From Methanolobus tindarius DSM 2278 (GTDB lineage Archaea > Halobacteriota > Methanosarcinia > Methanosarcinales > Methanosarcinaceae): a stretch of 64,000 nt of DNA. Below are positions 10,687 through 18,633 of this stretch, one piece after another. The position numbers and the translations under genes are program-made. The notes under the pieces are model-generated. The model ran no database searches. It was not told the DNA's origin and saw only the letters and a program-made list of their open reading frames with translations. The stretch spans positions 1,710,879-1,774,878 of the forward strand of contig NZ_AZAJ01000001.1 of the NCBI RefSeq assembly GCF_000504205.1, in the 5' to 3' direction. Numbering within the stretch: the stretch's first letter is position 1; every line of letters starts with the position of its first letter.

Positions 10687-11201
10687 CTAATAAAGAAAGT
10701 CCAATAATTTTTGACGTATCACATATTGTAAGGGATAATTACGCTAAATTAGAGAAGGATGCTCATCTTTCCCACATTGTTTTTTGGATAATATTTGTTC
10801 CTTACATTATTGCAGTAGTTTTTTCTTTATTTCCTTTATTTGTGTCCTCCTGCAAACTAGAGCAATCAAACTATGTAATTTCTTTTTCTTCAATCATAAT
10901 TGGTTTTTTGATTAATTCTGCTGTTATGTTAAAAGCAGTAGACACAAGTTCTTCATTAGGTTGTGCATTGAAAGAAAGGACATTTGCAAATATTTTTTAC
11001 ACGATTTTAGTAGGTATTTTATTAGTTATTGTAGTAATAGGTGGAACTTGGATTAATCCAAATCTTGTTTATTCCATTAATTTTTCGTTCATTGTAACTG
11101 TTCTATTCTTATTTTATATCATTATAATGTACTTTTTATTTTTCCACTTTATATTCATGATTCTAATTGTTATGAAAGCTTTCTATGCAGTTTGTAGATG
11201 A
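10683..11201 (+). CDS. Four-helix membrane protein, second gene of the A+T-rich pair
   Basis: This 172-residue protein has a short cytoplasmic-looking N-terminus of about 30 residues and four hydrophobic helices at about residues 31-53, 63-83, 101-121 and 131-165, ending in a short polar tail. I recognise no family. Its start overlaps the stop of the preceding gene, so the two are made together. It shares that gene's A+T-rich composition and probably arrived with it. It could be a membrane anchor or pore-type effector for the upstream soluble protein; this is inference from layout. Confidence 0.65.
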   Translation: MTNKESPIIFDVSHIVRDNYAKLEKDAHLSHIVFWIIFVPYIIAVVFSLFPLFVSSCKLEQSNYVISFSSIIIGFLINSAVMLKAVDTSSSLGCALKERTFANIFYTILVGILLVIVVIGGTWINPNLVYSINFSFIVTVLFLFYIIIMYFLFFHFIFMILIVMKAFYAVCR

Positions 11202-11287
11202 ATTTTAATTTAGTTTTAGCTTTGGCCAAAACATTTTTTAAAGTAGAGTTTCAACCTTCAAGGTACAGAACTATTTAGTCGGGATAT

Positions 11288-13246
11288 GTGGTCATTATGG
11301 ATATTAAAAAAAGCTCTGTGAGAGCTGTGGTTTTATTGCTGTTATCTTTAGCATGTGTATCGCTGATTGTGCCTTCGATGGCTCAATCGAACATTGAATC
11401 AGATTACATGAACATAGATGTCATGATTCACGATGGTTATGCCATAACCACAGTTGAAGAAAAACTTGAGAATGTAAACAATGCTTCTGTAACAGACAAG
11501 TTTCAGTTCCTTATTCCGGAGGGTGCTTTCATGTCAGCTTTCTCCATAACAATAGATGGAGAAGAATATCAGGCTGACATACTTGAAAATGAGGAGGCAC
11601 AGCAAAAGTTTTCAGAGGCAGTATCAAGCGGTAGAACAGCAGGTCTGCTGGAAACCAGAGATTCAGAGCTGTTCTCATACTCCCTTAACTTTGAGGCAAA
11701 CCAGAGCATCATAGTGAAACTCACCTATGAACAGGCTCTTACAAGGACAATGGACGAGTACGAATACTTGCAGTATCTCAGAAGTAACCATTATGTGAGC
11801 AACCTAAATGTGAATGTTGATATAAGTTCATCAACTGATGTCCTGAGTGTTGACACACCGGGATTTGATGCAGATATTAGTTATCCTTCTACAGATAGTG
11901 CAAAAATAGAGTACAGTTCAGAAGGCATACCTGATTCAGATATGAATGTTGTATTCAAGACAGAGAACACTGGTGCTGATGGTCAGATGTTATTCTATGA
12001 GGTCAATGGTACAGGATATTTCATGCATATCTTCTCACCAACTGCGGATGAATTAGATACCTCTCCACTTAACAAAGACATTATTTTTGTTATCGATAAG
12101 TCTGGATCGATGAGCGGTCTGAAGATGGAACAGGTAAAAGTTGCTTTCTCATCAATTATAGATGAGCTTCCTGAGGATGATAATTTCAATGTTATGTTCT
12201 TTGATACTAATGTTGATTCATACAGTGAATTTATTCTTTCTGCAACAGATGAGAACAAGAATGATTCAATAGCTCTTGTTATCAGTAAACATGCATCAGG
12301 AGGAACTAATATTAATGAAGCACTGGTTGCAGCAGTAAAAATGTTTGGAAATTCAACTGACAATGTTCCAATAGTTGTCTTTCTGACAGATGGAGAGCCA
12401 ACTGAAGGTATTACTTCAACTGCAATGATCAGGCGAAATGTGCTAAAAGCAAACGAGTTTGATGCTGCTCTCTTTACAATTGCATTTGGTCAGGAAGGCA
12501 GTTATGATTTCAATTTCCTGCAGGCACTGAGTCTTGAAAATCAGGGAATTGCAGTCTATTTTGAGGAGAACTCAGAAGCTGCAGAAGGAATTAGTAATTT
12601 CTATGATACAATATCAACGCCACTTGTGACTGATCTTATGTTCGTTTATGATGAAGGCAGTGATCTGGTTGTTACAGGTAAAGAGCACCTTTTCGTAGGT
12701 TCCGATAAGATAATTCTTGGTAAGTATGAAGAAAACACAGCAACAATAAATGCAGAGGTACGAGGTTTCACCAGAGATGGATCGTATGATTCTGAGCATG
12801 ATTTCTCTGTTCAAACCTCGGATGAAAATAGCTTCATTCCACGTCTGTGGGCTTACAATACTATCAGGAACAAACTTGACGAGATGAAAGTAGAAGGGGA
12901 AACTGATGAACTGGTATCTGAAGTGACTGCTCTCGCACTTGAATATAGTTTTATCACTCCGTATACTTCGTTCTTTGTAGAGATCCCACAGGCTGAAGAA
13001 CCAGTGTATGATTCTGATTCAGGAGAATCTGTAGCTGAAGATGCGATGACAGTCCCGACAGAATCCTATGACAGTGCAATGGTCATGGATGACGAAACTG
13101 AATCCGAAGAGGCAATGGTAGACTCAATGCCTGTTGAGGAACCTTCAGATGACTCTTCAGAAGAGGCGTCTCCTGGATTTGGTCTGGTGGTAACCTTGTC
13201 AATGTTCGGACTTGCAATGCTTGTTTTTAGGAATAGGGGAGAATAG
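11288..13246 (+). CDS. VIT and VWA domain surface protein with PGF-CTERM tail
   Basis: This 652-residue secreted protein has an N-terminal signal peptide (hydrophobic about residues 12-32) and a VIT (inter-alpha-trypsin inhibitor N-terminal) domain at about 35-160. A VWA domain follows at about 255-430 with an intact MIDAS (DKSGS). A beta-rich region and a low-complexity acidic Ser/Glu/Asp stretch come next. The C-terminus carries PGFG, a hydrophobic helix and a basic end, the PGF-CTERM sorting signal recognised by archaeosortase A. The mature protein is therefore expected to be cleaved and lipid-anchored at the cell surface. The frame opens at GTG 11288, and ATG 11297 (residue 4) is an alternative start. 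It stands alone, with a terminator directly downstream. The domain calls are strong; the ligand is unknown. Confidence 0.85.
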   Translation: MVIMDIKKSSVRAVVLLLLSLACVSLIVPSMAQSNIESDYMNIDVMIHDGYAITTVEEKLENVNNASVTDKFQFLIPEGAFMSAFSITIDGEEYQADILENEEAQQKFSEAVSSGRTAGLLETRDSELFSYSLNFEANQSIIVKLTYEQALTRTMDEYEYLQYLRSNHYVSNLNVNVDISSSTDVLSVDTPGFDADISYPSTDSAKIEYSSEGIPDSDMNVVFKTENTGADGQMLFYEVNGTGYFMHIFSPTADELDTSPLNKDIIFVIDKSGSMSGLKMEQVKVAFSSIIDELPEDDNFNVMFFDTNVDSYSEFILSATDENKNDSIALVISKHASGGTNINEALVAAVKMFGNSTDNVPIVVFLTDGEPTEGITSTAMIRRNVLKANEFDAALFTIAFGQEGSYDFNFLQALSLENQGIAVYFEENSEAAEGISNFYDTISTPLVTDLMFVYDEGSDLVVTGKEHLFVGSDKIILGKYEENTATINAEVRGFTRDGSYDSEHDFSVQTSDENSFIPRLWAYNTIRNKLDEMKVEGETDELVSEVTALALEYSFITPYTSFFVEIPQAEEPVYDSDSGESVAEDAMTVPTESYDSAMVMDDETESEEAMVDSMPVEEPSDDSSEEASPGFGLVVTLSMFGLAMLVFRNRGE

Positions 13247-13259
13247 TTCAGGTTTTAAT

Positions 13260-13297
13260 AATGGAAGCCTGCAGCTTCCATTTGATTATTTTCTTTT
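13260..13297 (+). terminator. Terminator after the VIT/VWA gene
   Basis: A perfect hairpin (ATGGAAGC at 13261-13268, loop CTGCA, GCTTCCAT at 13274-13281) is followed by a T-rich tract ending near 13297. It lies 14 bases after the stop codon. Confidence 0.75.
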
Positions 13298-13368
13298 TTG
13301 ACTTAGGATTAATAAAAAGGACATTTTCGAGATTTTGTCTAACTAAGGTACGGAGGATTGAGAGCTAA

Positions 13369-14700
13369 TTAGATATTCTCTTCATCACTCTTCCTGCTGT
13401 CGTTGAAAATAAAAATGAATTCCTTTCCTGCTTTTATCTTTTTCAGATATCCAAGTTTTTCAAGATAAAACAGGTCATTTCTTGCTGTTGCATAGGCCAC
13501 TCCGTAAGTACTCATGATGGTTTTGATGTTTATGGTCTTTTGCGGATGCTTCACAAACTCTTGGATGATTTGCAATTGGCGTGTATTGAGATTATCAGAT
13601 TCTTCCAGTTTCTTCAGTGCAAGGTATTGTTCTTTCTGTTTTTCTTTAAGATATTTTTGGATATGTTCAAGTGATTCCATTATGGTGTTCAGGTTGAATC
13701 TGATAAAGTAGGTAAGGTCTCCCAGTCCGTTATCCGAATCGAACATAAGGTCCGATTCTGCATACTGGTATACCATTTTGTATTGTCTGCGTTTCTGGTA
13801 GATTAGACGTGAAACTGACATGTATTCAAAGAGCCAGTAATCTTTCCTGAGAACATACCAGTAAAAGAGGCTCCTTCCGGTTCGTCCGTTTCCATCATTA
13901 AACGGGTGTATGTAGTTAAGCAGGTAATGCAGGAGTATTCCTTTGATTATCGGGTGCACGAAACTGTTATTTCTGTCGTTTGCAAAATCACAGAGAGCGT
14001 CTACGAGTTCCGGTATTTCACTGTGTTCCGGGGGAACATGAAGCACTTCTCCGTCGTTATCAAAAACACGGATTTCGTTGTTGTCCCTGAATGTACCTTC
14101 GTCTTCTTTGTCATCCAGAGTTCCGTATGTCATTCTTTTCTGTATCTCTAACAGAAGTTCAGGTGTAAGTTCCTCATTTTTGATCTTAAGGATGTATTTC
14201 ATAGTGTTGTAATTATTGATGATCATCCTCTCGTCTTTATTCCGGGGACGCCTGTTCTCTCTTAGCATTTCCTTTGCAACCCTGCGTGATGGTGTTGCTC
14301 CTTCAATCTGGCTTGAAGCGATGGCTTCTTCCATTAGTGAGTTTAGTATGTATTTTTCCCTTGTATCGGATATTGCATCGATAGTGCTGGCGAGATTTCC
14401 TGCTGCACCCTTATCCAGAATGTGAAGCTTTTCCTGAAAGTCATCAAGTATGTTGTAGTGGAGGCTGTATCTGCCAAAAACAATACTTCTGGATTTCATT
14501 ATTCTGAAAAATTTCATCAGGTGCCAGATATATTCCGGTTTCACAGGAAGTTTGTCTTTTCTTCTGTTGACTTCTTCCCAGTGAAGATATCTTTCATTGT
14601 AGTCATTAACTATTTCCACGACTTCTTTATTATCGAGACTAAGAACAGCTTTTTGTTCTTCGCTTTCCGATAACTTCGGTGTTCTGGCTAACCTTTTCAT
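13369..14700 (-). CDS. Fic-family protein with N-terminal inhibitory motif and C-terminal winged helix
   Basis: This is a Fic-domain protein of 443 residues from ATG 14700. The catalytic loop is complete (HPFNDGNGRTGR, about residue 265), so AMP transfer to a hydroxyl side chain of a target protein is the family-expected activity. An SSQIEG motif near residue 127 matches the (S/T)xxxE(G/N) autoinhibitory helix that blocks ATP binding in class II Fic proteins. The last 70 residues look like a winged helix-turn-helix, which suggests DNA binding. The frame can be extended to a TTG at 14718, but that would run into a palindrome, so ATG 14700 is preferred. Two 25-bp palindromes just upstream fit autoregulation through the C-terminal domain. 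The target protein is unknown. Confidence 0.85.
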   Translation of the reverse strand: MKRLARTPKLSESEEQKAVLSLDNKEVVEIVNDYNERYLHWEEVNRRKDKLPVKPEYIWHLMKFFRIMKSRSIVFGRYSLHYNILDDFQEKLHILDKGAAGNLASTIDAISDTREKYILNSLMEEAIASSQIEGATPSRRVAKEMLRENRRPRNKDERMIINNYNTMKYILKIKNEELTPELLLEIQKRMTYGTLDDKEDEGTFRDNNEIRVFDNDGEVLHVPPEHSEIPELVDALCDFANDRNNSFVHPIIKGILLHYLLNYIHPFNDGNGRTGRSLFYWYVLRKDYWLFEYMSVSRLIYQKRRQYKMVYQYAESDLMFDSDNGLGDLTYFIRFNLNTIMESLEHIQKYLKEKQKEQYLALKKLEESDNLNTRQLQIIQEFVKHPQKTINIKTIMSTYGVAYATARNDLFYLEKLGYLKKIKAGKEFIFIFNDSRKSDEENI

Positions 14701-14711
14701 ATTATCAATAT

Positions 14712-14784
14712 CTATCAATTTAATACATATTGATAGGTTTTGATATTAAATAATGGTATCTATCAATTTGATGGGAATTGATAG
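14712..14784. promoter_or_regulatory. Two palindromic operators upstream of fic
   Basis: Palindrome 1 is 14712-14736 (CTATCAAT, 9-base spacer, ATTGATAG). Palindrome 2 is 14760-14784 (CTATCAATT, 7-base spacer, AATTGATAG). Both span 25 bases and their centres are 48 bases apart. Further half sites of the type TTATCAAT lie near 14703 and 14800. They sit directly upstream of the fic start, where a repressor or autoregulator would bind. Confidence 0.7.
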
Positions 14785-14911
14785 ATTCTGATCGTTATTA
14801 TCAATTAGCTGTATTAAGTCAGGCATACAAAAATTGTGTGGTAAAGCAGAAAGTATGTACTCTCCCGATAATCAAATTGCCTATGATTAATTCCAGTTCC
14901 AAACGCTGCTG

Positions 14912-15022
14912 TTATCTCAAATTAATATAACCTGCAGCTAACCCCATGACAAATATCATTGCGATATATAGGAGAATTACAAGCATAATTCCCATGGTGC
15001 TTGACTTGCCATTGTCATTCAT
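14912..15022 (-). CDS. Small single-helix membrane protein, divergent from the oxidase operon
   Basis: This short gene encodes 36 residues: a polar N-terminus (MNDNGKSS), one hydrophobic helix (about residues 10-31) and a short tail ending in NLR. An in-frame ATG three codons upstream (15031) is an alternative start. TATA-like sequences (TTTATATAC) lie upstream on this strand and the leader would be very short. It is transcribed away from the cbb3-type oxidase operon. I do not recognise it; small oxidase subunits have this shape, but membership in that complex is only a guess. Confidence 0.5.
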   Translation of the reverse strand: MNDNGKSSTMGIMLVILLYIAMIFVMGLAAGYINLR

Positions 15023-15193
15023 GTGTACCATATAAATGGTATATAAATTAGTATATAAAGGTTGTTAATTTTTAATTAAGCCGAAAAATATGAATCTTTT
15101 CACATTACATATAATCGCTGTTGTGCAAACATGCACATTTATTATTTTATTTCATATTAATCGTTTTATATTTTACACATGTCTTTAGGATTT

Positions 15194-15282
15194 ATTTTAT
15201 ATACTATCGGTCTCCCAATTTAACAAGGGAGATTAAAAGGGGTTGTTCTATTTGGAAAATTCTTTTTTTCTTCAGGGGAGGT
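15194..15282 (+). promoter_or_regulatory. Promoter and leader of the oxidase operon
   Basis: A TATA-like box (TTTTATATAC) lies at about 15195-15204. Downstream is an inverted repeat, TCTCCC at 15211-15216 and GGGAGA at 15227-15232, placed where transcription should begin. GGGGAGG at about 15276-15282 is a strong ribosome binding site for the ATG at 15292. The inverted repeat could be an operator or an RNA hairpin; no regulator gene is adjacent. Confidence 0.5.
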
Positions 15283-15291
15283 ATATAGTAA

Positions 15292-18141
15292 ATGGGGTCT
15301 GACAGCAGTCTGCAGGAGGATGACGATCCGTCATCTCAAAATGAGCATAAGACAAATAATATAAAAGATGAACTTGCCGGAGATAAATTTCTGGAAGGTG
15401 ACGATGCGGTAAAATACTGGTTCATAGGGTCATTATTATGGTTTCCTATATTTGCCACATTGGGATTTATACTTGCAATAAAATTCTTCCAGCCTTATTT
15501 CCTAGGTGATGCAGCTTTCCTTACATTTGGCAGGATAAGGCCTGCGCATGTTAACGGTGTACTTTTCGGATTCGTATCCTCGGGTCTGATAGGCAGTATG
15601 TTCTGGGCTATCCCGCGACTTGTGAATACTAAACTATATAGTTCCAGACTCGCTAAAATATCTGCTGTACTCTGGAACTTCGCTCTTCTGGTAGGAATAA
15701 TGATGATTCTTTTCCTTGGTGATACTCAGGGAAGAGAATATGCAGAACTTCCATGGTCCATCGATGTTCTCATTATGTTTACATTGCTGCTGATTCTTTA
15801 TAATATTCTATCCACTTTCGGACGCCGGACCGAGAAAAAACTCTATGTTTCCACGTGGTACTACACAGGTACATTCATCTGGTTTCCAATTGTTTATTTT
15901 GTAGGAAATGTCATGTGGAATCCACCATCCGGTGCACTTCAGGGGATTACAGATTCGATATTCAACTGGTACTATGGTCACAATGTTCTGGGACTCTGGT
16001 TCACCACCCTTGGAATAGCCACCTGGTATTATGCAGTTCCACGTATCATAAACAGACCACTTTACAGCCACCTTCTTTCGGTTATAAGTTTCTTCACTAT
16101 CGCTTTCTTTTATACAGGTGTTGGAGGCCATCATCTGCTTCAGACAGCAATACCTGAATGGGTGAAGACTATCGCAGTTGTCATGAGCATTCTGATGCTT
16201 GTGCCTGTCATCACGTTCGCAGTGAACCTGGGCATGACTCTCCGGGGTTCCTGGGATACATTCACAAAGGATATTCCTTTCAGGTTTATTGTAACAGGTT
16301 TCTTCTTCTATGTTCTCACTTCCATTCAGGGAAGTTATCAAGGTCTGAGAAGCACAAATTCCTTCCTGCATTTCTCACAGTGGACAGTGGGGCATGCTCA
16401 TCTGGCAATACTTGGAGGTTTTGGCTTCCTTGCAGTAGGAATGATGTACTGGCTAATTCCTAAGATAACAAGGACTAAGATATACAGTGACAGGCTCATG
16501 AGTATAAGCTGGTGGCTTGCACTCATAGGATTTACCGCTTTTTTCCTGTCCATGACAATAGCAGGACTGGTAGCCAATTCAGCATGGTTCCAGAACATCA
16601 CAGTAGCTCCTGTACTAAAACTCCTGCAGTTCTGGTATGTTACCAGAGCTATGGGCGGTGGAATGGTTGTAGTGGCAGGATATGTTTTTGCATATAACAC
16701 CCTGCTTACATTTACGCATTCTAAGGAGCCTCATGTTGAGGAGCATATCTTCAGTATATCTTCCGAACAAAGCTCCAGACCACATTCGGAATTACAACGA
16801 AAATCCCAGCATTCCATAAGTATGCCAATTATAGTATTCGGAGGCCTGGGTCTTTTCCTTCTGATGACCTGGATGGTGGTTGCAATGCCAGCACTTAATC
16901 TTGATACCGTAAATGCCACGGATATGGCACATCCTTATACTGTAGAAGAAGCACAGGGAAGAGAACTCTATAAAGAAATGGGTTGTTTCTATTGTCATTC
17001 ACAATTTGTAAGACCACAGGACTGGGCAATCGGAAGAATATCCGAACAGGGTGATTACTACTACGATTCACCTCATCTGCTGGGTACGGAGCGTACAGGG
17101 CCGGATCTTTCCCAGATAGGAGGAATGAGACCTACCGGATGGCATTACCTGCATGACAGGGATGCAAGGACTACAAGTCCGAGTTCTATTATGCCACCAT
17201 TCGAATTCCTCACAGACACCGAACTTGATCAACTGGTGGCATACATCCAGAACCTTGGAACGTACAACCTTGATGAGATGAGTTTCCATCCGGATGTTCC
17301 ATATGAGTATCAGGATAAAGATCAACCTTATGCAAATTACATGTCTGCTGCCATGATGAATTACAATTCAAGTAACCAGACATATACAGGAGATAAGGCA
17401 ACAGGTGAGGAATTTGCCACTGTATTTGAAGAAGGAAAGAAAACATATACAGAACGTTGTCTGGCATGTCACGGATGTTCCGGAAATGCCCAGGGTCCAT
17501 ATGCAAGACATGTTGTGACGCAGCCCGCAAATCTCCATGAAAGAATACTTAGCTATATGCCCGAACCTGGGGATCCTTATCACTTCTGGCGTGTAAGTGA
17601 AGGTGTTCCGGGTACAGCAATGCCAAGCTGGAAACTGAGCATGAACGAGACTGAAATCTGGAAGACGAATTTCTATGAGATGAGTTTTGCAACAGGTTCC
17701 ATCAGGACAGTTAGCGGCGATGTTTCCGATGCTGAAGCAATTACTTTCTCGAATGAGACTCATATCACACCACCTATTGAGGGAACACAGGAAGAGTTTG
17801 CCACAGGACAGAAGCTCTTTAATCTGTACTGTTCCCAGTGTCACGGTGTTGGAGGACAGGGAGACGGTGTAGCCTCTATTTTGAGTTCAGGTGGATATGT
17901 CAACCCGGAACCTGCAAATTTCACAGAATCTGGTGGTGATTTCCAGTATTATGGCCAGTATGTCTGGAAGGTAAAAGAGGGTGTGGAGACCACAAACATG
18001 CCTCCATGGAAGTATGCTCTCAGCGACGATGAAATATACATGACAATATTCTATATTCAGGATTTCGCCACAACAGACGACTACAATGCAAAATGGGGAC
18101 CTTTGTATGAAGGCGAATATGCAAGAAATATGAGGAGCTGA
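15292..18141 (+). CDS. ccoN: Single-chain cbb3-type cytochrome c oxidase (CcoN-CcoO-dihaem cytochrome c fusion)
   Basis: This 949-residue haem-copper oxidase joins three subunits. Residues 45-480 are CcoN-like with about 12 helices. All expected ligands are present: H86 and H370 (haem b), H368 (haem b3), H230, H280 and H281 (CuB), and Y274 at the cbb3 cross-link position six residues before H280. After one linker helix (about 515-540), residues 550-660 are CcoO-like with CFYCH (C565-H569) and a downstream MPPF. Residues 710-940 hold two more class I cytochrome c domains (CLACH at 723 and CSQCH at 847, each with a downstream Met ligand), like CcoP. The family reduces O2 to water and conserves proton-motive force. 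A CcoS gene follows six bases later. In a methanogen-type archaeon this is unexpected; intact ligands argue against decay. Confidence 0.9.
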   Translation: MGSDSSLQEDDDPSSQNEHKTNNIKDELAGDKFLEGDDAVKYWFIGSLLWFPIFATLGFILAIKFFQPYFLGDAAFLTFGRIRPAHVNGVLFGFVSSGLIGSMFWAIPRLVNTKLYSSRLAKISAVLWNFALLVGIMMILFLGDTQGREYAELPWSIDVLIMFTLLLILYNILSTFGRRTEKKLYVSTWYYTGTFIWFPIVYFVGNVMWNPPSGALQGITDSIFNWYYGHNVLGLWFTTLGIATWYYAVPRIINRPLYSHLLSVISFFTIAFFYTGVGGHHLLQTAIPEWVKTIAVVMSILMLVPVITFAVNLGMTLRGSWDTFTKDIPFRFIVTGFFFYVLTSIQGSYQGLRSTNSFLHFSQWTVGHAHLAILGGFGFLAVGMMYWLIPKITRTKIYSDRLMSISWWLALIGFTAFFLSMTIAGLVANSAWFQNITVAPVLKLLQFWYVTRAMGGGMVVVAGYVFAYNTLLTFTHSKEPHVEEHIFSISSEQSSRPHSELQRKSQHSISMPIIVFGGLGLFLLMTWMVVAMPALNLDTVNATDMAHPYTVEEAQGRELYKEMGCFYCHSQFVRPQDWAIGRISEQGDYYYDSPHLLGTERTGPDLSQIGGMRPTGWHYLHDRDARTTSPSSIMPPFEFLTDTELDQLVAYIQNLGTYNLDEMSFHPDVPYEYQDKDQPYANYMSAAMMNYNSSNQTYTGDKATGEEFATVFEEGKKTYTERCLACHGCSGNAQGPYARHVVTQPANLHERILSYMPEPGDPYHFWRVSEGVPGTAMPSWKLSMNETEIWKTNFYEMSFATGSIRTVSGDVSDAEAITFSNETHITPPIEGTQEEFATGQKLFNLYCSQCHGVGGQGDGVASILSSGGYVNPEPANFTESGGDFQYYGQYVWKVKEGVETTNMPPWKYALSDDEIYMTIFYIQDFATTDDYNAKWGPLYEGEYARNMRS

Positions 18142-18147
18142 TGTTGT

Positions 18148-18342
18148 ATGGATGAATATAATCTGGCAATGCTTGTGGTAGCATTTTCATTATTCCTCAT
18201 TTTCCTTGGTTTTTTTATATGGGGAATTAAGACCGGTCAGTTCAGGGATATAGAAGAAGCAAAATACAGGATGCTTGAGATTGACAGGCCGGACAGAACA
18301 GTTACTGATGAACTGAATGAAGCAAGGGGGGAGAATACATGA
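18148..18342 (+). CDS. ccoS: CcoS-like cbb3 oxidase assembly protein
   Basis: This 64-residue protein has one N-terminal helix (about residues 6-27) followed by the CcoS signature region (IKTGQFRDIEEAKYRML, compared with SGQFDDL...RIL in bacteria). CcoS is needed for haem or copper insertion into cbb3 oxidase in bacteria. It starts six bases after the oxidase stop and overlaps the next start by four bases, so it belongs to the same operon. The match is short but specific, and the position supports it. Confidence 0.75.
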   Translation: MDEYNLAMLVVAFSLFLIFLGFFIWGIKTGQFRDIEEAKYRMLEIDRPDRTVTDELNEARGENT

Positions 18343-18620
18343 GTTTTACCATGGAGTACGGAGCCTATCTGAATTCTCTGGTATGGCTAACTGTTCTCAT
18401 AGTGCTTTCCAGCCTGATATTAATCTGGCTGAGCGCAAAGAACAAAGACCACTACAGTCTGGAAGATGCAAATTCCCATGCAGAGGAATTTGGAGGTGTA
18501 ATTGCCGAATCACATGGGCCGATTACTATTTTCCTTTATGTGGTTTATTTTATACTGTTCATATGGACAGTTGCCTATTTTATGGCACATTGGGCAGAGT
18601 TTGGAAGCATTTCAATGTGA
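18339..18620 (+). CDS. Two-helix membrane protein of the oxidase operon
   Basis: This 93-residue protein has helices at about residues 12-35 and 62-85, joined by a hydrophilic segment containing HAEEFGG and AESHGP. It overlaps ccoS by four bases and is followed by the H+-ATPase after 13 bases. Position and size suggest an accessory subunit of the oxidase, comparable with CcoQ or the membrane anchor part of CcoP, but I see no sequence signature that decides this. Confidence 0.7.
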   Translation: MSFTMEYGAYLNSLVWLTVLIVLSSLILIWLSAKNKDHYSLEDANSHAEEFGGVIAESHGPITIFLYVVYFILFIWTVAYFMAHWAEFGSISM

Positions 18621-18633
18621 GTGGTGAGATAGT

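Noticed and set aside
14701-14718. TTG start for the Fic gene
   Set aside because: It overlaps the first palindrome of the promoter region, and ATG 14700 is available 18 bases downstream.
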